DNA from: Bartonella harrusi
GTDB lineage: Bacteria; Pseudomonadota; Alphaproteobacteria; Rhizobiales; Rhizobiaceae
DNA length: 64,000 bases
Direction: 5' to 3'
Assembly: GCF_024297065.1 (NCBI RefSeq)
Contig: NZ_CP101114.1
Coordinates: 558,001-622,000 of the forward strand
The translations under genes were made by a program, and so were the position numbers. The notes beneath the pieces are model-generated. The model saw only the letters and a program-made list of their open reading frames with translations, ran no database searches and was not told where the DNA came from. Below are positions 29,596 through 37,177 of this stretch, piece by piece. Position 1 is the first letter of the stretch. The number at the start of each line of letters is the position of its first letter.

Positions 29596-30843
29596 CTACG
29601 AACTATCATCAACTTCCCTTTTTTGTACAGTGCTATTTAACACAAAACCTAAAGTGCCTACGACCATTGTGGCGATGCCGATTGCAAGGAGAGTATTTTG
29701 GGTATCATGTACACGAATAAAGCCTGCTCCGATAAAACCAATACACACAGATGTTTGTAGAATGAAGACATAGGCTGGCATTTGATTGTTTCTATGTTCT
29801 TTCGCAATGGCTTTCATCATAAAGCTTGCCATGAGGGCGTTTTGTACGCCATTGGCTGCTCCAAGGATAAAAAATGAAACCATCATCAACCAAACAAAAT
29901 CTGTTAAGGAAAAACAGAAAACTCCAAAGCCAATGATTGTTGCGGCCAAAGATGCTCCAGCGGCATTGCCAAAGCGATGAAAGAGGCTAGAGAAGCAGAG
30001 TGGACCAACCACTAATCCTAGACTTACCATGCTTGCGATCATTCCATATGTTTGCGCGCTTAAATGAAGATTGGTACGGATACGGACAATAGATAAAACG
30101 TTGAGAGCAGAGGTGAGTATGATGGTGATAATGAGTGGCGTAAGAGCATAGAGAACATTTTTTTTACGCAATAATCCTCTTACATCTAGTCCTTTTTTGG
30201 TTTGCTCGGATGTGTTGATCTTTTCTGAATGTATTTTTAATATTTCAACACAGAATGTGGTGATAAAGGTTGCACAAAGAACGATGACTGAAAGCACAAA
30301 CAACCCTTTTTGTCCGTTTGATAAACTATATAACAGACCCCCTAAGAGGGGGCCTCCAATATAACCAAGGTTGCGAACTGTTTGGATGATACGATTGATG
30401 AAGTCTAACTGGTGATCATTCTTGACAAATTCAGGGACAGAAACGAGGATTGCAGACCAAAAGAGTGATCCAGCACATCCTAGTGCAAAAGAAATGGAAA
30501 TGTATGCCCAAAATTGGTTTACGATTGCAGCTATGGCTATAAATATTGCTTGAAACAATAAAACAGCAGGCACTGTATAGGTGGAGCTGAGAAGATATAA
30601 GAGCCGTGGTGCAACTGGTCCAGCACAAATTGCACCGATAAGTCCGGCGAGCAAGAGCATTGAAAGAGAAGATGTGCTTTTTGCTAAGTGGAGAGCAAAT
30701 GTAACTTGCGCTGTTTCATCGGTAAAGCTGCTTAAAGCTAAAACAAGAAAAAAGCAAATTTGGGCAAGAATAATGGATTTTTTCTTTATCAAAGCGTTCC
30801 CCAAGATGCTAAAGCTTTTACGGTTTTTAAGACTTCTTCCCAC
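29596..30843 (-). CDS. MFS transporter of the peptide-modification locus
   Basis: This 415-aa protein has about twelve hydrophobic segments with a central charged loop (SEKINTSEQTKKGLD), typical of the major facilitator superfamily. It overlaps the end of the oxygenase gene by 55 bases, so the two are linked in translation. A TTG codon near 30789 could be the true start instead of the ATG at 30843. From context it may export the product of the locus, but direction and substrate are not shown by the sequence. Confidence 0.8.
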   Translation of the reverse strand: MGRSLKNRKSFSILGNALIKKKSIILAQICFFLVLALSSFTDETAQVTFALHLAKSTSSLSMLLLAGLIGAICAGPVAPRLLYLLSSTYTVPAVLLFQAIFIAIAAIVNQFWAYISISFALGCAGSLFWSAILVSVPEFVKNDHQLDFINRIIQTVRNLGYIGGPLLGGLLYSLSNGQKGLFVLSVIVLCATFITTFCVEILKIHSEKINTSEQTKKGLDVRGLLRKKNVLYALTPLIITIILTSALNVLSIVRIRTNLHLSAQTYGMIASMVSLGLVVGPLCFSSLFHRFGNAAGASLAATIIGFGVFCFSLTDFVWLMMVSFFILGAANGVQNALMASFMMKAIAKEHRNNQMPAYVFILQTSVCIGFIGAGFIRVHDTQNTLLAIGIATMVVGTLGFVLNSTVQKREVDDSS

Positions 30844-31982
30844 ATGACAGGTGTGTATGATTTATCATTGAGTTTTGCTAAGTCGATTTTCTTTCCTGCT
30901 GAAAGTTGAGACAGGAAGCTCTCTAGATGAGCGCTATATTTAAAACTGGCACAATGCCCATTTGCGGCAATAAGCAGTTCTTTTGTTTCAGGTAAGAAAA
31001 CCCATTGGAGGGTAGCAGAGGGGCGAAGCATAATTTCACTCTCAATTTCAGATACATCAACAAGAGGGCGGCCGACGCATAAACGCGAACTTGTGTCGCA
31101 AATTAATTGGGTAATAAGCATACGGCGTTTTAGGGAACTATTCGCAATTTCCGAGCTTAGAGTGGATAGCTGAAAAGTGTTCTCAGGGTTTAAACTTGCT
31201 CTACCCGATGTTCGAATATCATGTCGTGACCGCTCATCAATATGGAGGAGATGAGAAATATACTCTTTATATTTGTGCGCATCACTTGCTGTTTCCCAAA
31301 AGGCAATATTGACATTTACGGCAATATTTTTTCCAGTTTCGGCAACATGGAAAGCATCATGAGGAAAGTATGCAACACGATCAGTACGATTTTGTAGTGC
31401 GATCGCTGTTGATTTATACGCTTCATATTTGGGATATCTTAGCCCTTGGAGGTCATCTCGTGTACTGGGCCATGTGAACATTGTTTTCCCATCCCGTAGA
31501 GTGAAGCCGAAATTATGGGCATGATCCACGTGGACACCAACATGGGTAGAAGAATATCGACCGATGAAACAATCAATATCTACTCGTCCGCCTGGTCGAA
31601 AGCCCAAAGAGTGTGCTAACCGATCTGCAAATCTTTTTGCCACATCCCACATAATTGGGGTGGCCGCGTATAGCCCATAATACATGACTCCCCATTCTTT
31701 TCCCTCAGCACAGTGATCAACGCGGGTTATATATTCATCTATAGTTTGATCAGTGTCCAAAACAAGAAAGTTTGGAAGAGGATTTGGAGTGCGCACTCCA
31801 TCAACAACCGTTACTACTTCAGATTGAGAGTTAAGCGCTAAAAGTTTATTTGGATTTTCTGCGTATTGCTTTAAAGCACACAAAACATCCCCTTCATGAA
31901 AAGGGATGTTTGTAATTGACAATTCAGCTGCTTGCTTAGCCCAAACTTCTTGAGAAAAGCCCTCAGAAAACAATTTAAACAT
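30789..31982 (-). CDS. JmjC/cupin-type Fe(II)/2-oxoglutarate oxygenase
   Basis: The 397-aa protein resembles the cupin_4/JmjC hydroxylases. The iron ligands appear as His151-x-Asp153 in THVGVHVDHAHNFG and a distal His near residue 212 in HDAFHVAE; Lys167 in RDGKTMFTW could bind 2-oxoglutarate. After the barrel, residues about 240-397 form a helical and winged-helix-like region. Such enzymes hydroxylate protein or peptide side chains. It follows the 50-aa peptide gene by 70 bases on the same strand, which suggests that peptide as substrate. Confidence 0.72.
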   Translation of the reverse strand: MFKLFSEGFSQEVWAKQAAELSITNIPFHEGDVLCALKQYAENPNKLLALNSQSEVVTVVDGVRTPNPLPNFLVLDTDQTIDEYITRVDHCAEGKEWGVMYYGLYAATPIMWDVAKRFADRLAHSLGFRPGGRVDIDCFIGRYSSTHVGVHVDHAHNFGFTLRDGKTMFTWPSTRDDLQGLRYPKYEAYKSTAIALQNRTDRVAYFPHDAFHVAETGKNIAVNVNIAFWETASDAHKYKEYISHLLHIDERSRHDIRTSGRASLNPENTFQLSTLSSEIANSSLKRRMLITQLICDTSSRLCVGRPLVDVSEIESEIMLRPSATLQWVFLPETKELLIAANGHCASFKYSAHLESFLSQLSAGKKIDLAKLNDKSYTPVMWEEVLKTVKALASWGTL

Positions 31983-32052
31983 GACGATAAAATATGCTAA
32001 GCTTTCTTACACTGAATACGCTAAATGCATACAGGTTTGCACCCATAATACA

Positions 32053-32205
32053 TTATTGAACTTCATGTAACACATTCACATCGCAGTCTTCTTTGAAAAC
32101 TTGAGAATCGATACGTTGAGCGTATTTAGTGCTGCTCAAAGGTGGCGCAACATCATCGGCAGCCAATTCAGAGATATTTTCTAATTCATGAAGTGAGATA
32201 TTCAT
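32053..32205 (-). CDS. Candidate precursor peptide
   Basis: This small gene encodes 50 residues, starting MNISLHELENISELAADD and ending NVLHEVQ. It has a very strong ribosome binding site (AAGGGGGG four bases before the ATG) and a candidate promoter upstream. The first half is acidic and helix-prone like a leader peptide; the second half has Pro-Pro, several Ser/Thr/Asp/Asn residues and one Cys (Cys41). I chose the ATG at 32205 over an in-frame ATG at 32298 because only the former has a ribosome binding site. It heads the operon of oxygenase, transporter and methyltransferase genes. Confidence 0.6.
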   Translation of the reverse strand: MNISLHELENISELAADDVAPPLSSTKYAQRIDSQVFKEDCDVNVLHEVQ

Positions 32206-32269
32206 ATTTCCCCCCTTAGATAGTTGATAAAAAATTGATGATAACCACAATAAGTTACCATCACGGCTA

Positions 32270-32298
32270 AAGTTAGCAGAGATTTTATTTTTTGCCAA
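32270..32298 (-). promoter_or_regulatory. Candidate promoter of the peptide operon
   Basis: On the minus strand TTGGCA (32298-32293) and TAACTT (32275-32270) are spaced by 17 bases, a good match to a housekeeping sigma-70-type promoter. The predicted transcript would start about 55-60 bases upstream of the peptide ATG. Confidence 0.45.
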
Positions 32299-32680
32299 AT
32301 AGTATGTTCATTGAAAATATCGCTTGTTTTTATAGAGGCTAAATGTTTTTTGCAAACACAAGCTTTTGATCATCAAGATATTGATTTTATGAAAATAATA
32401 GCTCTTTCCATTTTTCGTATTTTGTTAAAAAAATGAGAATGACAAGATATTTTGTATTGATATTGTTTCATGAATGCTTTTACAGAGAATAGTGAATAAG
32501 GTGCTTGTTCTATGTTCATTATACGAGAAGGATGCCTATAAGGGTATTTACTGATTCAGTAAGAGAAGGCTTTTTACAATATTTTCTTTAATATGAGAAT
32601 GCGTGTAGGCTATTCGCTTATGATGGAGATTCTTTTCAAATAGGAGAGAGTAAAAAAGCAATCAAGAGTAGTTTGTAATA
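32299..32680. other. Intergenic upstream of the peptide operon
   Basis: This AT-rich stretch of about 380 bases contains no recognisable gene on either strand. It separates the peptide promoter from the terminator of the next gene to the right. Confidence 0.5.
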
Positions 32681-32710
32681 AAAAGCTGTACATACCGTAC
32701 AGCTTTTTTT
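32681..32710 (-). terminator. Intrinsic terminator after the membrane/coiled-coil gene
   Basis: A perfect 11-base stem (AAAAGCTGTAC with GTACAGCTTTT, loop of five bases) is flanked by A and T runs, so it could work in both directions. It lies 22 bases beyond the stop of the minus-strand gene at 32733-33821. Confidence 0.8.
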
Positions 32711-32732
32711 TCGTTATGTTTTGCTATAAGTT

Positions 32733-33821
32733 TCAAAGCATGTGTATGTCTTTACGGCTTTTGTAACCATAATAACCACAAACACTTGAAAGCATGGCAC
32801 CAATCAAGCTTCCTAAAAAGCCCCACCATCCCATGTGGGAGGCTGTTGTAGCAGCTTTGTCCGATGTGTGACGTGCTTCTTTCATCGTTTTGTTGAGCTT
32901 TTGCGAAAGTGTATGGGCTTGCGCTTCAAGGTCTTTAAGTGCTTGTTCGGTTTTTTCCTCTGCTGTTTGATAAAGATTAAGTGCATTGTCGGCTGTTTTT
33001 TGTGCATCCGCACGCGTCATGCCATTGTTCATTAGAGCTTTGACGATATCATTTTGATTGATGTCTTCTGTGATATCTTCGATACGATCAGAAAGATGAT
33101 CATGGAGGTCCTTGAGAGTGGTGCGGTAGTGAGAAGGATCTTCCTTAAAATCCGTTATCGCAGAATTGATCTCTTTAAGAGCGGCTTGATAGGATTGCTT
33201 TAAACGATCAGGATTGAGAGCAGGGATATCGCTTTTCTTGAGAAGTGTGCGTAATTCACTGCGCAATTTATCAAAATCAACGCCATTGTCCTTTATTTCA
33301 CGAAAAAAGTTTGCAAAATTGTCATTGTTTGCTTGTGAAAAGAAGGAAACAAGATTTGTTTTGAGATTTTCTCCAGTTTGTTGGAGTGCTGAAGTGCTTT
33401 CTCCAACAGCGTGTGCGCCTATTGTTGCTGTACTTGAAACCACGTGGACGGCTTGGAGGGTCATGATAAGGGTTAACAGAGCCCAAGTGAGAAAGCCATG
33501 AAGTGTGCCGGACGATTCAGCAAAGCGTCCAGCGACAAAGCCTCCTAAAGCAAGGCTGATGAGCATAACGATAAGAGAGCCAATCCCAAAGGAGAGAAAG
33601 GATCCTGCAAAAGGTGTCGAAGAGGTGAAGTCCATTTGGTTGAAACCTAACGCTGCAACCAGAAAAGATAAGCAGATTGAAGTGGCAAGGGCTGTGATCA
33701 GTCCAGCAAAGATTGCTGACCATGAAAGTGGGGGTTGGAAAAAAGGATAATCTGTTTCTAGAGATGTTTCTTCTAGAAAGTGGTTATCGAAGGGTGTATC
33801 CTCAGGAATGCGGGTTTCCAT
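32733..33821 (-). CDS. Membrane protein with central coiled-coil region
   Basis: The 362-aa protein has a cytoplasmic-looking acidic start, three hydrophobic segments (about residues 33-60, 72-98 and 108-132), a long polar helical region of about 190 residues rich in Glu, Lys and Gln, and a final hydrophobic segment near residue 335 (WWGFLGSLIGAMLSSV). It resembles the PhnA-like membrane proteins annotated in Rhizobiales, whose function is unknown. The ribosome binding site lies in a hairpin (33825-33854), suggesting translational control. Confidence 0.7.
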   Translation of the reverse strand: METRIPEDTPFDNHFLEETSLETDYPFFQPPLSWSAIFAGLITALATSICLSFLVAALGFNQMDFTSSTPFAGSFLSFGIGSLIVMLISLALGGFVAGRFAESSGTLHGFLTWALLTLIMTLQAVHVVSSTATIGAHAVGESTSALQQTGENLKTNLVSFFSQANNDNFANFFREIKDNGVDFDKLRSELRTLLKKSDIPALNPDRLKQSYQAALKEINSAITDFKEDPSHYRTTLKDLHDHLSDRIEDITEDINQNDIVKALMNNGMTRADAQKTADNALNLYQTAEEKTEQALKDLEAQAHTLSQKLNKTMKEARHTSDKAATTASHMGWWGFLGSLIGAMLSSVCGYYGYKSRKDIHML

Positions 33822-33824
33822 ATT

Positions 33825-33854
33825 TTTATCTCCTCAAATGATGTTGGAGATAAA
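33825..33854 (-). promoter_or_regulatory. Hairpin hiding the ribosome binding site
   Basis: In the mRNA orientation TTTATCTCC pairs perfectly with GGAGATAAA around a 12-base loop. The second arm contains the GGAGAT ribosome binding site, six bases before the ATG at 33821. The site would be occluded when folded. This is the layout of a translational switch or a simple RNA thermometer. Confidence 0.55.
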
Positions 33855-34140
33855 ATGCCTCGTTAGCAATTATGTTCCAAAAGTGATTAGATATGCGCTA
33901 AAAAGGGCAGAAAACAAAGACTGATTATTACAAGGATGAGAATGAAATATTTTCTTAGGACACTTTTGTTTTGTGCCGGTTGATTGAGAAGGTATGTTTT
34001 ATGAGTGATAAATACTCTCAAGGGAAATAAAGAAAAAGTAAAAATATGATAATAAAGATTTTTTATTTATGTTCATAAATAAAAAAGAGTGTTATATTAA
34101 TTAGTATTCATTATTTAATTGCAAATTGTGTTTTTTTCTC
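33855..34140. other. Divergent intergenic region
   Basis: The region between the membrane protein gene and the MFS gene should hold both promoters. It is very AT-rich near 34020-34120. I see no gene. Confidence 0.5.
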
Positions 34141-35337
34141 ATGAATTACAAATATACATTACCATTTATTATAATTATCGTATGCTTATCAACGGGAGGT
34201 CTAATTTCTACAGATATTTTTCTTCCAGCACTTGGAGAAATGCATCAATATTACCATGTTACGGAATCTAAGATTCAGAGTTCTGTGGCGATTTTTCTTT
34301 TTGCGTTGGCTCTTGGGCAGCTCATTTATGGTCCACTGAGTGATAATTTTGGGCGTAAAAAAACCCTTCTATTTGGTTTATTTTTATGGTTATTTACCAC
34401 GCTCAGTGTAATTTATACTGTTAATATTCACGCTTTCCTTGGATTGCGTTTTTTGCAAGGGCTTGGGGCTTGTGCAGGAATTGTTTTAAGCCGTGCTATT
34501 ATTAATGATTTAATGGATAAAAAAGCGGCCGGGAAACTTTATTTGATTGTTTTTCCCTTTATTGGCATTTCACCAGCACTTGCTCCTTTAGTGGGAGGGC
34601 TCTTATTACAAGTTTTTAATTGGCAAGCCACCTTTATTTTTTTAAGTCTTTTTATATTCTTGACTATTTTACCCTGTTGTTTTGTGCTTATAGAAACCTT
34701 GCCACCGCAAAAACGCCAACGTTTTTCTCCTGTAGGATTTGTAAAAGGGTGTTTAGGCGTTCTTAGAAATAAACAATTTATTTTTTATGCACTTATTCCG
34801 TGTTTTTCTTATGCAGCATATTTCGCTTATATTGTAGAATCGCCCTTTTTACTTACCACTCTAGGTTTGCCAGTAATATATATTGGTTATAGTTATATTA
34901 GTGTTTCTCTTCCATATATTATAGGAAATCTTGTCGCACGGTGGTTTTTTAAGCGGGAATCTATGGAAAGAGCCGTATGGCGAGGGTATATTATTTTTGT
35001 TGTGGGTGGTGTGTTATTTGCTCTACAAATGTATGTAAGCCCATGGCCGCTTGTAACAAGTTTTATGGCTATTGCTGTTCTTACTTTTGGGAATGGTTTT
35101 CTATTGCCTTTAGGGACAGCGTTGGCTATTTCCTCACATCCACAAGCTGCTGGAGCAGCTTCCGGTATGATGGGAGCATTACAATTAGGAAGTGCTGCGT
35201 TGAGTGCTGCGGTTATTGGGAGGATATCTGGACACAATCCGCAGATAATGGCAGCTTTATTAGCTGTGTGTTGCCTGTTGGGTTTTATGATTTATATCTT
35301 CAAAGCGCGTGATTTCATGTATTCAGAAAATGACTGA
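34141..35337 (+). CDS. Bcr/CflA-family MFS drug transporter
   Basis: The 398-aa protein has about twelve hydrophobic segments. The early STDIFLPALGEM segment, the LIYGPLSDNFGRKK loop motif and the following RFLQGLGACAG match the Bcr/CflA group of proton-driven multidrug exporters. I chose the ATG at 34141; the in-frame TTG at 34126 is a less likely start. It stands alone between the membrane protein and the prophage relic. Confidence 0.85.
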   Translation: MNYKYTLPFIIIIVCLSTGGLISTDIFLPALGEMHQYYHVTESKIQSSVAIFLFALALGQLIYGPLSDNFGRKKTLLFGLFLWLFTTLSVIYTVNIHAFLGLRFLQGLGACAGIVLSRAIINDLMDKKAAGKLYLIVFPFIGISPALAPLVGGLLLQVFNWQATFIFLSLFIFLTILPCCFVLIETLPPQKRQRFSPVGFVKGCLGVLRNKQFIFYALIPCFSYAAYFAYIVESPFLLTTLGLPVIYIGYSYISVSLPYIIGNLVARWFFKRESMERAVWRGYIIFVVGGVLFALQMYVSPWPLVTSFMAIAVLTFGNGFLLPLGTALAISSHPQAAGAASGMMGALQLGSAALSAAVIGRISGHNPQIMAALLAVCCLLGFMIYIFKARDFMYSEND

Positions 35338-35408
35338 GAGGGATAAAAAAGAGCGCGTCATGTGTAAAAATTTTATTGTTATTTTCCTTGGATGGAGATT
35401 GCCATAGC

Positions 35409-35424
35409 TGAGAATCGATTCTCA
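35409..35424. promoter_or_regulatory. Perfect 16-base palindrome, possible operator
   Basis: TGAGAATCGATTCTCA reads the same on both strands. Its half-sites resemble Fur-type boxes (TGAGAAT-ATTCTCA) but have a two-base longer centre. It lies about 110 bases upstream of a small open frame at 35523. Whether any regulator binds it is unknown. Confidence 0.35.
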
Positions 35425-35522
35425 TTAAGCGCGTTGCATTGTACATATTTAAAATTTTTCGTCGCTTAATTAAATTTTGATACAATTGGTTATTCTGGAC
35501 AGTTTTACAGGGAGGGGATTTT

Positions 35523-35627
35523 ATGTGTGATAGAGTTTTGCCATGTCCACGTTTTAACCATTATCTTCAGTGGGGAAGTTTTAGCTCCAATCGATTTTCT
35601 GAGACAAGGGATGCAGGAGATAAATAA
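35523..35627 (+). CDS. Small ORF with strong ribosome binding site
   Basis: The frame encodes 34 residues starting MCDRVLPCPRF and ending DAGDK. GGAGGGG ends five bases before the ATG, stronger than most sites in the window. I do not recognise the peptide. It could be the truncated start of a lost phage gene. Confidence 0.3.
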   Translation: MCDRVLPCPRFNHYLQWGSFSSNRFSETRDAGDK

Positions 35628-35886
35628 TGAACCTTTGTGTTGTCATTCTGTCTCCTGTGATGCCAATTTGAGATAACGGCGTTTTTTGTTCTTCATTTAC
35701 AAAGTTATGTTTAGCAAAAGGCTTCCAAGTTATTCTATGCGATACAATGTCCCTTTTTCCGAGTGACTCTTCTTTTTGTAATGACCCCGCCATAGAAATT
35801 TTGTCTTTTATTACAGAAAAACTGGAAAGACATTTTAAAGAACCTTCAGTTCTCGTAGATTTTTCTATGGCTGGGACATTTACTAG

Positions 35887-36224
35887 TATAACATTAATCC
35901 TCATTGGTTTGTTACTGGTGAAGGTGAAATGTTTAGTGACATGGCAAAAGCGAAAGCAGTAGGTTTTAAAGCACCTACTATCCCTACTGGGCTAATGAAA
36001 AAGCTTGGTCGTATAGCTTATACGATCTATCGCGACGCAAAAATACCCCCCCTGAAAATATAGCGGAATTAGCGGCAGAGCTTTATAAAAAGTTGCAAGA
36101 GCTTGTTCAAAACATCAATGACCCAGAAGAAGTCGAAGCGACTTTTCCTTTTCTAAAGTTGCATTTAAAGCGACAAATTGAAGCTGAAAAAGCACATCTA
36201 ACAACCACACAAAATACGGACTAA
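35887..36224 (+). pseudogene. Phage repressor remnant, first copy
   Basis: Only the end of the N-terminal domain (NPHWFVTGEGEMF) and the C-terminal part remain. The frame runs into a TAG at 36061 because a few bases are missing in the KIKLPPE region that the second copy retains; the remaining codons to the TAA at 36222 are still readable in another frame. From 35973 onward it is nearly identical to the repressor gene at 36354-36815. Confidence 0.65.
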
Positions 36225-36246
36225 TGTCCCTCTAAAAGGAAAAATA
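35973..36246 (+). repeat. Direct repeat, copy 1
   Basis: About 270 bases beginning ACCTACTATCCCTACTGGG are repeated with few differences at 36560-36835. The repeat covers the C-terminal part of the repressor gene and its downstream flank. Confidence 0.85.
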
Positions 36247-36353
36247 AAATCAGATATTAGTCAATTCCATTTGTAAATATTTATAATATAACACGACAAA
36301 AAAATGAACCCAAAACCGCATTAGCAAAACGACTCACAGAAGTTAGAAAGCTT

Positions 36354-36815
36354 GTGGGCTTATCTCGTGATATATTTTCTTTTAAAATTGGTATTAGTAT
36401 TCAAGGGCTTGGGAATTACGAACGTGGTGATAGAACTCCAGACGCAACCGTTTTATCATCATACAAAGAAAAATTTGGAGTAAACCTGAATTGGCTTTTG
36501 ACTGGTGAAGATGCAATGTTTATAGACATGACGTTAACTCGGTCTTTCAATCTCTCTCCACCTACCATCCCTACTGGGCTAATGAAAAAGCTTGGTCGCA
36601 TAGTTTATACAACCTATCGCGACGCAAAAATAAAACTCCCCCCTGAAGATATAGCGGAATTAGCGGCAGAGCTTTATAGAAAGTTGCAAGAGCTTGTTCA
36701 AAACATCAATGACCCAGAAGAAGTCGAAGCGACTTTTCCTCTTCTAAAGTTGCATTTAAAGCGACAAATTGAAGCTGAAAAAGTACATCTAACAACCACA
36801 CAAAATACGGACTAA
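36354..36815 (+). CDS. Phage-type repressor (HTH), probably N-terminally broken
   Basis: The 153-residue frame begins at a GTG inside what should be the first helices of an XRE-type helix-turn-helix domain (ISIQGLGNYERGDRTPD), followed by NWLLTGED and a C-terminal helical region. The open frame continues upstream (TALAKRLTEVRKLVG from about 36312), but no ATG is in that frame; an ATG at 36304 is in another frame. A one-base indel near 36304-36316 is likely. It is a degenerate relative of a C1-like prophage repressor. Confidence 0.6.
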   Translation: MGLSRDIFSFKIGISIQGLGNYERGDRTPDATVLSSYKEKFGVNLNWLLTGEDAMFIDMTLTRSFNLSPPTIPTGLMKKLGRIVYTTYRDAKIKLPPEDIAELAAELYRKLQELVQNINDPEEVEATFPLLKLHLKRQIEAEKVHLTTTQNTD

Positions 36816-36835
36816 TGTCTCTTTAAAAGGAAAAT
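36560..36835 (+). repeat. Direct repeat, copy 2
   Basis: This is the second copy of the repeat at 35973-36246. It retains the bases encoding KIKLPPED that are missing from copy 1. Confidence 0.85.
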
Positions 36836-37177
36836 CAATATGAAAATCTTTTTACATTAGAAAAACAATATAATTATTTGATTTATAAAATTATATTTAC
36901 TCTAAAAAGAGATAATCACCAATAGGTGAAAATCTTTTTTGCTTCATTTTTTTCAAAGGGTCTTCAAAGCCGGTTTTCTGGGCTTTCACAGACTTTTTAA
37001 AATTCTTCAAAGGATTTTCTTATTTTTAGTGCAAAATTCTAATTTTTAGCATTTTTCGTTCTTTTTGCCATTTTCAGGTGTCAAAATCTCTTTTGACAAA
37101 ACACGCATTTTAAGGTAAAAAATATGCATAAAAACAATAAATTACCACGTATTCCTACCTAATCCCACCTCTTCCCA
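36836..37177. other. Intergenic within decayed prophage
   Basis: This 340-base AT-rich stretch has no recognisable gene on either strand. Confidence 0.5.

Larger units (their letters stand above)
35338..35886. other. Junction between core genes and the decayed prophage
   Basis: This 550-base stretch contains a perfect 16-base palindrome at 35409-35424 and a short open frame with a strong ribosome binding site at 35523. The remaining open frames on both strands show no recognisable motif. It is the left flank of the phage-derived material. Confidence 0.5.

Noticed and set aside
35581..35904. 107-codon minus-strand frame left of the repressor relic
   Set aside because: No motif, no ribosome binding site and it overlaps the readable repressor fragment on the other strand.
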